Source of the DNA: Candidatus Peribacteria bacterium
GTDB taxonomy: Bacteria > Patescibacteriota > Gracilibacteria > Absconditabacterales > Absconditicoccaceae
NCBI GenBank assembly: GCA_031276875.1
Contig: JAISMG010000027.1
Span: 1-32,123, forward strand
DNA length: 32,123 nt
Reading direction: 5' to 3'
Of the stretch, positions 1-9,596 are shown piece after piece. The notes below the pieces were generated by a model. The model ran no database searches. It saw only the letters and a list, made by a program, of their open reading frames with translations, and was not told the origin of the DNA. Made by a program: the position numbers and the translations under genes. The stretch's first letter is position 1. Every line of letters begins with the position of its first letter.

Positions 1-246
1 TCCTGTATACACAATTTCCCCTGCTACAGATCACGTTCTCCAAAACAAATGAGCTACCGTTTCTTTCCATTCTGCAAACGTTAATTGATAGTCATCATTT
101 ATACTTTTAAATCACGGCAGAGTCGTTGCTGCATACACAAATAATGCACTTAATCCTACTACTGTACTAGTAAAGATTACTCCACTTACCATGAATCTAA
201 ACGCCCATTGCTTCAAATTTTTAAACCAAGTTTGTCTTTTTTTCAT
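1..246 (-). CDS. Exported or membrane-anchored protein, N-terminal part (runs off window)
   Basis: The reading frame starts at an ATG (244-246 on the minus strand) and stays open to base 1 under code 25, giving 82 residues. It begins MKKRQTWFKNLKQW, a basic head, followed by a hydrophobic segment (about residues 18-40, FMVSGVIFTSTVVGLSALFV) ending in YAA, which reads as a signal peptide or N-terminal anchor. Two in-frame UGA codons give glycine in TTLPGFKS and FWRTGSVAGE. The mature part contains an LTFAEWKETV stretch resembling segments of surface or pilin-like proteins in related genomes, but I cannot name the family. The neighbour on the same strand is a sortase, which fits a cell-envelope role (inference). 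The C-terminus lies outside the window, so a sorting signal cannot be checked. Confidence 0.6.
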
Positions 247-555
247 TGCAATAAAAAGAAGAAAATAAAAAATTCCTACTATTTGAGGAGTAAAACTATT
301 GACAAATGTATATGTATTATTCTTTTACCTACTGTTAAAATTTTTAACGTATATATATATATCGATTTTACGCATTGCTGATACAGACTGGAGATGCGGT
401 TTCTCTCTGGCATTACTAGATGAAAAAATAAATACGTTGTGTGTATATTCTTTTCTATATGAAATGCAAATGTTTTTTAAGAAAATCTTTTAAGCTAATA
501 CTCCTATTTTACGGTTACCTTATAACTTATAGTACCTCTTAAAAATAATCTCCTT
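247..555. other. Gap between two minus-strand genes, no gene recognised
   Basis: This stretch is AT-rich. The only sizeable open frame on the plus strand begins with a TTG near 299 and encodes a low-complexity hydrophobic product with no recognisable motif, so I treat it as chance. The part next to 246 should hold the promoter of the downstream minus-strand gene, but no convincing -35/-10 pair stands out. Confidence 0.4.
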
Positions 556-1401
556 CTATGTAATCCTTTCAGCAAAAACCATTATTCTTTTGTCGGTACG
601 TCCAATAGGATAACATCCCATCAAGGTAAGATATTCTTTCCCTTCTGCTGCATACTGTAAATACGTATCATTGACGTATTTTGGAGCAACGATTTCTGTT
701 TGGATAACGCGATATTCATACAGTTCTCCTTCTCGTACGACTTGGATAAGGTCGCCCGCTTTCAATTGAGGAATATTACGAAATACGGTACCATATTTGT
801 TGTTTTTCCAATATTCTTGTGAAGTATGCCCAAACAGAAACGTATTGCCTCCGTCTCCGGGATTGGGAGTAGTAGGATATTTTACCACTCAGTTTTCTAG
901 TTCTTTATCAAAACTTCCATCAGTAAATTCTGCATAATCTTTTACTTGGGTCTGTATCACTGGCACATCTAAATTGATGGAAGCAATCACCAATCTATTT
1001 CCCGGTGGTAACAAATTAAAATCAAAAGGATATTCATCTAAACGAGTTCTCAACAGCTGCTGTATCTCCGGAGCGATTTCTTTTTCTACGGAAAGCACAG
1101 ACGCATATTTTTGGAGCAATTCCTCGGCAATCTTAGATTTTTCTTGCTCTTTGGAAGCAAGGATTGCAGTCATAGAAACTTCTGTCGTACGAAGCACTTC
1201 TACAGGAGTCGGAGCAAATTTATCTTGGAAGGTATCCATAATCAGCTGAGCATTGGTAATCAGATACATCCCCAGAAAAATGGAAATAAAAATAATCAGT
1301 AAGGTTTTTATCTCTCTAAAAAAAGTCTTGAGAGAAAATTTTGGAGTTCTCAATTGGTCATATACACACTGAATTTCAAGGTCTTCTAGTGTTTGATACA
1401 T
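556..1401 (-). CDS. Sortase family transpeptidase
   Basis: A 281-residue membrane-anchored transpeptidase. One in-frame UGA (889-891) gives glycine in ELENGVVKYP, the position of the conserved glycine in sortases (family pattern xxxGVGHYPGT). An N-terminal membrane segment (about residues 35-55, TLLIIFISIFLGMYLI) is followed by an extracytoplasmic region and the catalytic beta-barrel. The catalytic His is in FLFGHTS, the catalytic Cys in LTLMGCYPIG and the Arg in TDKRIMVFAER. The architecture is that of class D/E-like sortases with an N-terminal anchor. Sortases cleave sorting signals and attach proteins to the envelope or polymerise pili; in a CPR cell the substrate is unknown. I chose the ATG at 1401; a TTG six codons upstream is possible. 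A standard-code reading would wrongly split this gene in two. Confidence 0.9.
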
Positions 1402-1568
1402 AATAATTGCGGGGAACAAATAAAGGGAAACAACTATTGTCTTCTCTAAGTATATTCAAGAAAGAAAAAAAGTAAAAAAAAGCAGACTTTTTTCGCCACT
1501 TTGGATTGACTTTTTAAGTAGAAATTTCCCAATTTGTTTTTCGGGCATATTTAAGCCAAAAAAATCTC
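1402..1568. other. Intergenic region between divergent sortase and purE-purC
   Basis: AT-rich spacer with no open frame. It contains TTGACTTTTTAAG near 1507, resembling the core of the promoter box at 1550-1574, so it may hold a second promoter or a degenerate copy. The sortase promoter should lie here on the minus strand but cannot be assigned. Confidence 0.35.
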
Positions 1569-1597
1569 TTGACTTTACTAATATATATATTTAAAAT
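1569..1597 (+). promoter_or_regulatory. Predicted sigma-70-type promoter of purE-purC
   Basis: TTGACT (1569-1574) and TAAAAT (1592-1597) are separated by 17 bases, a good housekeeping-type -35/-10 pair. The preceding bases (TTTAAGCCA, A-rich run, TCTTGACTTT) are nearly repeated before the lipoprotein gene at 28636. Confidence 0.55.
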
Positions 1598-1637
1598 TCA
1601 CAACATAAAATAAAAGTTTAATTATTTAAAAATAAAA

Positions 1638-1710
1638 AGGAGGTGATAAATAAAACATCTAACCTGAGATGTAAAAGCAGGTAGTCCGAGAACCGAAAAA
1701 GGGACTTTAA
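1638..1710 (+). promoter_or_regulatory. Structured 5' leader of purE-purC, possible riboswitch-like element
   Basis: Three pairings can be read by eye. ACATCT (1655-1660) pairs with AGATGT (1667-1672), leaving a six-base loop AACCTG. Loop bases ACCTG (1662-1666) are complementary to CAGGT (1678-1682), making an H-type pseudoknot. Directly adjacent, AGTCC (1683-1687) pairs with GGACT (1702-1706). A very strong Shine-Dalgarno-like AGGAGGTGAT sits just upstream at 1639-1648 with no start codon at normal spacing; it lies about 100 bases before the purE start. Position ahead of a purine gene suggests a metabolite- or translation-controlled leader. It does not match a riboswitch consensus I can recall (ZTP, purine and preQ1 considered). 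Confidence 0.4.
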
Positions 1711-1747
1711 AGAAAAAAGTAGGAAAAAATTAAAATAAATATTTAAA

Positions 1748-3229
1748 ATGAAAAAAAAACCTTTAGTTAGTATTGTAATGGGCAGTATTTCCGACAAAAA
1801 AATAATGGAAAAAGCTGCAGTCTTTTTTGGGGAAATAGGTGTCCCCTTTGAAATGAGTGTGCTATCCGCTCATAGAACACCCGATGAGACAGTAAAATTT
1901 GCAAAAAATTTGAACTCTCAAGACATTCAATATGTAATTGCTGGAGCTGGAATGGCTGCTCATTTAGCAGGAGTCATCCAGTCAAATGCACCTTTTGTAA
2001 GTGTATATGGGGTTCCTATTGGTGAAACAGCATTTAATGGTATGGAAGCACTGCTTTCTACCGTTCAAATGCCTCCTGGTGTTCCTGTCGCTACCGTTGG
2101 TGTTGATGGAAGTTTAAATGCTGCTATTTTGGTAGCGAAAGAACTTTCCAAATCTGACAAAATAATTCGTCACCATCTTGAACAGTACTTTGCTACACAA
2201 AAAATGAAAGTTCTTAATGCCAATAAACAATTAGAAAGAACATATTATCGTGGGAAAGTTAATTATCCAACAAATACTGTTCCGTACACACTATGGCAAA
2301 CAAATTTTGATTGGGGTAAACAATATGTTGGGAAAGTTAGAGATGTTTATTTTATCTCCAACGAGAGATTAGTAATGATTACTACAGACCGCATTTCCTC
2401 TTTTGATGTGGTACTTCCTGAAGCTATTCCCCATAAAGGACAAATTCTCAATCAAATATCTACATTCTTTTTAGATGCAGTATCCGATATTTGTCCAATA
2501 TGGAAAATAGCAACACCACACCCAATGATAATGATTGGATATCAATGCAACACTTTCCCTGTTGAAATGATTGTTCGTGCATTCCTTGCTGGTAGTTCTT
2601 GGAAGGACTACAAAAATGGAAAGCGAACTAAAAGTGGCGTTATAATCCCAGATGGGATGAAGGAAAACGAAAGATTTTCTTCATCAATTATTACTCCAAC
2701 AACAAAAGCTGGAGAAGGTGAACATGACGAAGATATTTCTCGTGAAGAAATCATCAATCATGGACTAGTATCAAAAGAAGATTATGAAATCATGGAACAA
2801 TATTCGTTGGCTTTATTCCAACGAGGACAAGAAATTGCTTCCAAAAGAGGATTAATCCTCGTTGATACCAAGTACGAATTCGGCTGGCGTATGGAAAATG
2901 GTAAAAAAGTCATTTACTTGATTGACGAAGTTCATACTCCTGATAGCTCGCGTTATTGGTACGCAGATACGTATGAGGAACTCTTTGAAAAAAGAGAACC
3001 ACAACGACAGTTGTCCAAAGAATTTGTAAGGGAATGGTTAATGGACAACGGATTTCATGGTAAAGAAGGGGAAATTATCCCTGAAATAACGCCAAAGATA
3101 GCAAACGAAATCAGTCAACGATACATTGAGCTGTTTGAAATATTAACTTCTCAATCATTTGAAAAAATGACAACAACTAATCTCCTTTCCGAGATTAAAA
3201 ATGTCATTGTTACAAACTATCTGGATTAG
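1748..3229 (+). CDS. purE-purC: PurE-PurC fusion: N5-CAIR mutase / SAICAR synthetase
   Basis: A 493-residue two-domain purine biosynthesis enzyme. Residues 1 to about 150 are PurE, which forms CAIR: VMGSISDKKIMEKA, the SAHRTPDE active-site segment and AGAGMAAHLAGVI are visible. After a linker (about 151-172), residues 173-493 are PurC, which condenses CAIR with aspartate using ATP: GKVRDVYF, ITTDRISSFD, HKGQILNQIS, RAFLAGSSWKDY, ILVDTKYEFG and IDEVHTPDSSRYW. Fusing the two would pass CAIR directly between active sites (inference). The domain order is PurE then PurC, the reverse of the animal PAICS enzyme. No other pur gene lies nearby. The gene has 31 glycines and no UGA, and its own promoter, leader and terminator, which is compatible with acquisition, although other housekeeping genes here also use few UGA codons. 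Confidence 0.95.
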   Translation: MKKKPLVSIVMGSISDKKIMEKAAVFFGEIGVPFEMSVLSAHRTPDETVKFAKNLNSQDIQYVIAGAGMAAHLAGVIQSNAPFVSVYGVPIGETAFNGMEALLSTVQMPPGVPVATVGVDGSLNAAILVAKELSKSDKIIRHHLEQYFATQKMKVLNANKQLERTYYRGKVNYPTNTVPYTLWQTNFDWGKQYVGKVRDVYFISNERLVMITTDRISSFDVVLPEAIPHKGQILNQISTFFLDAVSDICPIWKIATPHPMIMIGYQCNTFPVEMIVRAFLAGSSWKDYKNGKRTKSGVIIPDGMKENERFSSSIITPTTKAGEGEHDEDISREEIINHGLVSKEDYEIMEQYSLALFQRGQEIASKRGLILVDTKYEFGWRMENGKKVIYLIDEVHTPDSSRYWYADTYEELFEKREPQRQLSKEFVREWLMDNGFHGKEGEIIPEITPKIANEISQRYIELFEILTSQSFEKMTTTNLLSEIKNVIVTNYLD

Positions 3230-3248
3230 AGACATATTTTGTCTCAAA

Positions 3249-3284
3249 GGGAGGAAAAACGTATTGTAAACGCCTCCCTTTTTT
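3249..3284 (+). terminator. Rho-independent terminator after purE-purC
   Basis: GGGAGG (3249-3254) pairs with CCTCCC (3273-3278), with an inner CGT/ACG pairing, followed by six T. A smaller hairpin GAGAC/GTCTC (3229-3245) overlaps the stop codon just upstream. Confidence 0.85.
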
Positions 3285-3375
3285 CATTCTCTCAAAAAAT
3301 TCTTCCCCACTTTCTGTTGCAACCACTCATTAAATCCTTATATCATAATTATCTTTATTTTTTACCTCTCTACCG

Positions 3376-5082
3376 ATGTACAGAAAAATCCTTCTTCGAA
3401 ACAAAGTCGCAAGTGCCATCCTGCGAACTATTTCCACTCGGCTTCTACTGGCAAGTTATAACTGTTTTATTTTTGGCAATGTGAAAGGCGGACTAATTTT
3501 GCTCTGATTTGCAGTTGCATTTATTCTCTCCGGTATCGGAGTATATGCGGAAAAGAAGCGAACATTTATAGGAATTAAAGTATTTTTCACTGTCCTCATC
3601 ATCCTCGGCATAGGATTTGGAATGCTCGTCAAAATCCGTCATCAACCCCTTTCCTTTGGAATGCAAGAACTACTTTGGATTGCTGGACTGCTTCTTTTGA
3701 CCAGCTTTATCATCACCTTGGAAATCCAACAAAGAAGACTGAAAACCTCTCTGCCAGAGCTCCCAACCCATCAAACATCTCATACTAAACAGCGAATTTC
3801 TGCATTGGTGGTCTTTATTGTCATAAGTGTGCTAACGGTAGTCTATTTTATCATCGGGAAACACGCTCAAACCGTGCCAGAAGTGCCAGACTCTTACTTT
3901 GATAAAACACGAGAACATCCCAACTTACTTGACGAAGAAAATGGATATGAACAGCTGAGAAAGCTGATTGGAGACGTGGACACTCCCCTAGAAGAACAAA
4001 AAGTCATTATGGAGAAGTATCCGTTTAAGTATCAAATAGACCAACAAGAATCAAGAGAACTCCGACCTCAAGTGCATTATGGAAACAAGCTTTCCGTTAC
4101 CGACCCAGCATATTTCACTACACCAAAATATCGAATACCGGGAAATAATGAACAATATACTACTCTGATGGAATATCTCGCCACACGTCCAGACGAAATG
4201 AACACAGAGAAGCTTGAAACCTTGATGCATTCAGATTTTTTCCCTCGTTTATCCGAAATCGTAGAAATGGAGCGAAAAAACACCGACATCACCATTCCAA
4301 AAATTCAAAATATCCAATCACTAGAAAGAGTACTGCAACGTTTAGTAGCCTACTATGCAGATACGGGAAATTTGGAAACTGCGGTGAAGCTGAATATCAT
4401 CGCCCTCAAACTCGGCGACAATTACCTTTCCACCTATGGCTCACTCACACACGGACTTATTGGAATTGTTAATTTCAATTTGGCAGTCAATGCTACAGAG
4501 TATCTCTTGAGTCGCTATGAACTATCTGAAGACCAGAGACTTGCATTACTTGAAACCTATCAAAACATTCTGACGACTGACAAAGAAGAAGCACTGAGAA
4601 ATATTTTCAGAGGAGAGTATCACGCAATGCGAGCAATGACCAATGGATTTAATTTTATTGACCCTAACGAAATTGCAAACGTTGGTGGAAAAACTGAAAA
4701 TCTTTCTGCTTTGGGAGCATTACTCTTGAGAAAACCCTTTTATGATAGAGAGGCAACTATTGCCCAGTATCAATATGCTTTACAAAAAGGAAGTGAACTG
4801 GTTTTGCAAGGAGTTTCAAACGATGAAATGCTGACACAAATCGGTGTCAATCCTCAGGGAGATTTCTTTCAGAGGCCACAAGCTCGAAATCGATATAATA
4901 TTGTTGGGAATATTACCATTTCAACTCTTTTTCCACGTTTAATAGGAAGCTATGCAATGTTAGAAGCTCTTTACCACCAAAAAGAACTTATGCTCCAACA
5001 GCTCCAATCCCCATCTTCTGTAATCTCAGACAACACAATCTTGGATGACACGAACAACGCAATTCCAGACAATCCTCTGTAA
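3376..5082 (+). CDS. Multi-pass membrane protein with large extracytoplasmic helical domain, paralog A
   Basis: A 568-residue protein under code 25; one UGA (3505-3507) encodes Gly44 inside the first membrane segment. Four hydrophobic segments are visible at about residues 38-58, 64-82, 97-116 and 138-157. The remaining 400 residues are soluble and mostly helical, with pairs such as LMHSDFFPRLSEIVEM and NLETAVKLNIIALKLGDNYLSTYGSL that suggest tetratricopeptide-like or other alpha-helical repeats (inference). The start at 3376 was chosen because the tandem paralog downstream has a nearly identical first 17 codons (MYRKILLRNKVASAILR) and upstream bases. The family is not recognised. It opens a co-directional block with paralog B, an SMC-like ATPase and a secreted cell-wall protein. 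Confidence 0.8.
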
Positions 5083-5124
5083 TCTTGCCAACTAATCTTC
5101 TCTTTATCTTTTACCTCTCTACTA

Positions 5125-6876
5125 ATGTACAGAAAAATCCTTCTCCGAAACAAAGTCGCAAGTGCCATCCTGCGAATACTCGCCTCACGACTATTCCTCG
5201 CGAGCTATAATCTTCTCAGTGTAGGACTACGAAAGATGGGAAGTATCACTCTTTTCATTGCCCTTGTTTTCACTATTGTTTGAATAGGTATCTACAGCAA
5301 CAAATCGTGAATACTTATCTGCATAAAACTCCTGTTAGCCATCACCACCTTAGGTTCCATCGCAGGAAGTATCCTTATGTTAAGAGAACGACGAATAAGA
5401 AGATTATATACTACTCCCTTTGATATATCCCTTATTTTACTGTGCGTGATATTCTGCTTGTTAATCAGCTTTATCTTCTCATTAGATGTACAACAAAAAA
5501 GGCTCACAACTCCTCTAAATGAATTATCACCAGAAAAAAAATCTGACCACAAACAACGAATACCTTGATTTCTCGTCTTTATTGGCATCACGCTTACAAC
5601 CGTTATCTACTTCATCATTGGGAAACAAGCTCAAACTGTTCCTTTCGTCCCTGAAGCATACTTTGAAAAAACACGAATTAACGCTCATCTCTCTGACGAA
5701 GAAAACGGAGCTGAACAACTAAAAGCTTTAATAGAACCCATCTATCGTTCTTATCCTACTCCTGACGAAGCCCCTGCACCTTACCCTCTTAAAAAACAAA
5801 CAGCAAATGGACGAACAAATCTAGGATACGATATCACCTTACAGAGGGAAATACCGCTCAATAATATCACAGAACTTAACACTATCACAGAACACTTACA
5901 ACAAGATATAAAACGGAGATTGTATGTGACTTGAAGTCCGTTTCAAGAATACGATACACTCGCTGAACTTTTAGCAGAACATCCAGAATTTGATGAAGCA
6001 ACAGCCATTCAAATATTGGAACAATCAGACTTTTTCACCCGTATAGAAGAAATACTAAAGATGGAGTGGAACATTAGCGATACGCTTCCTAGCTTATGAG
6101 ATATACAACTCCTAGAAAAAAGTCTGCAATATATGGTAGCCTATCACGCTAACAAAGGGGAACTCTCCACAGGAATATATTACAATACGCTCGCCCTGAA
6201 ACTCGCCGACAAATACCTTTCTACTTATGTTTCATTGGTAAACGCATCAATGGCTGCATCGTGTCTTAACACGGCAATGGACACAACACAATATCTCTTG
6301 ACACATTACGAATTGAGTTCTACTGATAAAGCAACATTACTGGACACCTACCATACGCTCTTACATACCGATAAAATCACAGCTTTTCAACATATCCTCA
6401 AAGGAGAATATCACACAATGACGGACTTTCTTCATCAATTTACCGTCACTGCACCTGATGAAATCGGAATAATAGACTCAACAAATTCTCCGATGAGGAG
6501 TTTTACTTCCAATAATATATTTTCTATACGATTATTTAAACCCCCTTTTTATGATGCTCAAGCAACCAAAACAAGATTTGCATACGCCCTGAAAGAACTC
6601 GCAGAAGGTATTCGCAATGGAAAAAGTTCTGAGAAAATCCTAAAAGAAGTCTGAATAATCACTGAAAATCACAATATTAGCAAAGCTCAACTGCGAAATC
6701 TCTACAATATTATCGGAGATACTTATATAATGGCTCTCACTCCTCGTTGAGGATACACCTTACTTGACCGTACCTACCAACAGCACGCTCTCATCATCCA
6801 ACAGCTCCAATCTGCTGTCACATCAGACCGTGTTTCAAATGTTTCCCTTGGAGAACCAACAAAAAGACCTATTTAG
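5125..6876 (+). CDS. Multi-pass membrane protein, paralog B of the tandem pair
   Basis: A 583-residue paralog of the preceding gene, 42 bases downstream of its stop. Seven in-frame UGA codons (near 5281, 5308, 5566, 5932, 6097, 6652 and 6748) would fragment it under the standard code. It shares with paralog A the N-terminus MYRKILLRNKVASAILR, the segment VYFIIGKxAQTVPxVP, YLSTY, FKPPFYDxxAT versus RKPFYDREAT, and a C-terminal YxQxxLxxQQLQS. Four N-terminal membrane segments and a long helical soluble region are seen. The proximal DNA (about the first 50 bases of the coding region and 20 bases before it) is almost identical between copies although the rest has diverged, suggesting gene conversion or a constrained signal. 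Function is unknown. The stop codon TAG overlaps a dispersed repeat motif that starts here. Confidence 0.8.
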
Positions 6877-6900
6877 TACATTTTGCTTAAACATTAACCA
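6875..6900 (+). repeat. Dispersed intergenic motif, copy 1
   Basis: AGTACATTTTGCTTAAACATTAACC lies directly at the stop codon of paralog B. Similar stretches occur at 16801-16825 and, on the minus strand, at 31968-31991. No function is evident. Confidence 0.5.
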
Positions 6901-7025
6901 ACTCAATTTCTCTGTTGAAATCCTCTGCAAAAAACATACCTTATACTATGCTAATAATGGATTTCTACTCCTCTGAAATCTTCTGCAATCTTGCCAATAA
7001 ATCTTCTGAAATCATCCGTAATCCT

Positions 7026-9596
7026 ATGCTAAACCTTCACGCCATCTACTACCGCAATATCTGACCCTTTGAAGACAAAGAATGCTCCCTTACGTTTAAT
7101 CAAGGGAAATTTCTCATCAAAGCCCCCATTGGAAGCTGAAAATCTTTCCTCTTTTTTGATGGACCTACCTATGCACTCTATAGAACCGCCAATAGAAATA
7201 TGCTCAATATCCAGAGTACCGAAGGAGAAATAAGTCTGATTTTTTCCGTTGATGAACAATACTACCTAATAAAAAGACTTCTAAAAACCGGAAAAAGCAA
7301 AGACAGTTGCAGTAGCCAACTCTTTCAAGTCATTCTGAACGAAGTGAAGAATCCAGATAATAGCGAAATCTTTACTGGATTCTTCGGCTCCGCCTCAGAA
7401 TGACTTCTCCAACGAAACACCAACATCATCCACGAAATCGCAAACAATCCCGCATTTCAACTTGAGGAAATCGTGATGAAAAATGAAACTGACCTGCAAC
7501 AAACCCTTGACCAATTACTCCCCCCAAAACCCGTTTTCCTTTCGACTATTTTTCTCCTCCAAGACGCAGACAATATCTTTGAACTCCAGCCTGCTGAAAG
7601 ATTGACCGTTTTAAAAAACGTCTTTGGACTACTCGGTATCGACGAAGCAAAAGAACAAGTCCAAGACAAAAAAAGAGAAATCTCCTACAAACTCAAAGCC
7701 TTACAAGACCATTCCCACCAAGACACCAGATTGAGAAAACTTTTGAAACAACTCCACAACGACTACATTAACATCAGTAGCATTCCCCTCTGACACAATC
7801 ATAGTAGCGTTTCCCCCTGACAAGGGGGAGGGAGCAAAGCGGAAGGGGGTTTGTGGCAAAAAAACTCCGCCTTCTTCACCGAAATCGAGCCCTTCTTTGA
7901 CCAAATCACTCTCAATGATTTCACCCTGAACGGACTTGATATTCAGTTTTTTCTTTCTCTTCAAGAACATCTCCAAACCGAAGAAAAATCTCTCCTTTCC
8001 AAACACACCAGCAAATCTCATCTCGAACAACAAATCAACGAACAAACCCAATACATCGCCCAGCAAGAACAAGAGAAAAAAAAGCTGATTGCCAACATCG
8101 CCCAGCTTGACCAACATATCGCCAGCATTGATACCAGTAAAATTCAGCAATTGAAATACGAAAAAACCAAGCAGTACGAAGCACAGCAGGCTTTGGAAGC
8201 CGAAGTCCAACACATCACCATTCCTCTGGATACAACAATAGTAGCGTTTTCCCCTGATAAAGAGGAGGGAGGACACTGGGCGAAGCGAAGGGAACGGAAG
8301 GGGGTTTCTCTCGCAGAACTTATCACCCTCATCCAAACCCTCAAAGAACGCTGAAAAGACCTCACCAACCAACTGCAACAAGCCCAACTCCAACTCAAAA
8401 ACCTTGAACTTGAAGCCAAAAACCAACAAATCAAACTTGACCAACTCCAGCAAGCAAAAAAAAGACTGGCAGACTTTGAAGTAAACATCACCCAACAAGC
8501 CACTTTTTTCTGTAAAAAAACCTGAAGCAATTGCCAATATATCAAAATCATCAATAAACAGCATTTTGACCAATTGGAAAAACAGAAAACTACATTGAAG
8601 ATGGAAATTGAACAATTGGAAATCCCTCTGACGAAGGAGGAAATAGGAGGAACGAATACAGACAATATATGTAGGGACGGGGCTTGTACCCGTCCGAACG
8701 ACGAAGCCGTTATCCAACAAATCCAACACCACAAACAGCAAATTGAAAACATCAAAACCTTTCTCACCAACCTTGACTACAAATCCCGAGAAGAAAAATA
8801 CGAACAAAAAAACCGCATCCAAACCACCATCAACCAACTTGACCAAACCATTATGAAATTGGAAGCCGAAACCCAAAAATTACAAGACTACCAACAGCAA
8901 AAAACAGCTTTTCAAACTTCTTTAGACAATATCCAACAACAAATCGCACAGGCCGAAACCACTAAAAAAAAGCTGAATGCAGACCACGACCAACTCCAAC
9001 AGCAACTTCAATCCCAGCCTTTGGAAACACTCAAAACCCAATTGCAAACCGTAGCAAATTTCTTGCAAACTGTTCACGATATTCAGCAACTTATCGCAGA
9101 CGCCACCGCGAACAAAAACCTCATCAAAGACTTACAGCAACAAGAGAAACTACTGATGAACTTATATACCATCTTGAGTAAAGAAATTCTCCTCATCGCT
9201 CTGGATGAATATTTGCCCGTTCTGAGTGAGATTATCAACAGTTTTTTGGTACAAGTCGTAGCCTATCAAATCTCAATGAAAATCACTGAAACCGCAGAAA
9301 AACTGGAATTGGAAGCGAAAATCTATGATGAAAAAGGAGAAAGAGAAGTGAAAAGTCTGAGTGGTGGACAGAGAACGATTTTGAAGCTGGTGCGAATGCT
9401 GGCGATTTCATCATATTTGCATACACCGCTACTCTTTTTGGATGAAACGATTAACAATTTAGATACCGAAACCGTTGGGAAAGTCAGCGAAATGCTCAAT
9501 AATTTTGTGAAGCAAAGGACGATGAAATTTTATACCGTTACCCACAATACGGAAATTCAGGAAATGGACATTTGGGATAGTGTGGTGGAAGTATAA
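7026..9596 (+). CDS. SMC/Rad50/SbcC-like ATPase with in-frame palindromic insertions
   Basis: An 856-residue ABC-type chromosome or DNA-end processing ATPase. The N-terminus reads LHAIYYRNIGPFED, like the SbcC/Rad50 NFGPF start, then Walker A GSGKS at residues 36-40 in which Gly38 is encoded by UGA (7137-7139). A long glutamine-rich coiled coil follows, with CKKTGSNC (residues 496-503) near its middle, a possible but non-canonical zinc hook (CX6C rather than CXXC). The C-terminal lobe has the ABC signature SLSGGQRT (about residue 777), Walker B PLLFLDETINNLD and the H-loop FYTVTHNTE. Seven UGA codons are in frame. At least four GC-rich palindromic repeat elements (7328-7405, about 7786-7851, 8224-8311, 8623-8706) sit inside the reading frame. 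No SbcD-like nuclease gene is adjacent; the preceding genes are the membrane paralogs, so the role could be repair or something specific to this block. Confidence 0.88.
7328..7405. mobile_element. Palindromic repeat element A, in frame inside the SMC-like gene
   Basis: A 78-bp imperfect palindrome: AGTCATTCTGA (7328-7338) matches the inverse of TCAGAATGACT (7395-7405), and GAAGAATCCAG (7346-7356) the inverse of CTGGATTCTTC (7375-7385). The same element lies in an intergenic region at 27502-27585. Its length is 26 codons, so the frame is kept, and it contributes one UGA glycine (7401-7403). Confidence 0.75.
7786..7851. mobile_element. Palindromic repeat element B, in frame inside the SMC-like gene
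   Basis: The core TCCCCCT (7812-7818) pairs with AGGGGGA (7823-7829), flanked by AATCATAGTAGCGTTT on the left and GCGGAAGGGGGTTT on the right. The same flanks occur in element C. It brings two UGA codons (7791-7793, 7818-7820) that would be stops in the standard code. Borders are approximate. Confidence 0.65.
8224..8311. mobile_element. Palindromic repeat element C, in frame, sister of element B
   Basis: It shares CCTCTG, AATAGTAGCGTTTTCCCCTGA, GAGGAGGGAG and CGGAAGGGGGTTTCTC-type segments with element B 430 bases upstream, with a longer right half. Both copies are entered after an encoded Ile-Pro-Leu. Borders are approximate. Confidence 0.65.
8623..8706. mobile_element. Palindromic repeat element D, in frame inside the SMC-like gene
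   Basis: After another CCTCTGAC (encoding Pro-Leu-Thr) comes a stem GGACGGG (8675-8681) / CCCGTCC (8689-8695) with loop GCTTGTA. This TGTAGGGACGGGGCTTGTACC-type repeat looks different in core from B and C but has the same left border. It encodes a Gly/Arg/Cys-containing stretch unlike the surrounding Gln-rich coiled coil. Confidence 0.55.

Noticed and set aside
299-493. 64-codon plus-strand frame
   Set aside because: TTG start, low-complexity hydrophobic content, AT-rich region, no motif or context.
1638-1710. Known riboswitch (ZTP/pfl, purine, preQ1) before purE-purC
   Set aside because: The conserved core sequences I remember for these classes are not present, so only a generic structured leader is claimed.
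5125-6876. Paralog B as a decayed pseudogene because of many stops
   Set aside because: All internal stops are UGA, none UAA or UAG, and the frame is otherwise preserved to the paralogous C-terminus; with UGA as glycine it is intact.
7701-8876. Long minus-strand frame of 391 codons
   Set aside because: It is the complement of the SMC-like coiled coil; Gln/Lys-rich coding DNA leaves a Phe/Leu-rich open shadow. The plus frame has Walker A, signature and Walker B motifs.
7026-9596. UGA as tryptophan (code 4) or selenocysteine
   Set aside because: Trp would break Walker A GSGKS and several conserved glycines in other genes; selenocysteine would not be this frequent nor at glycine positions.
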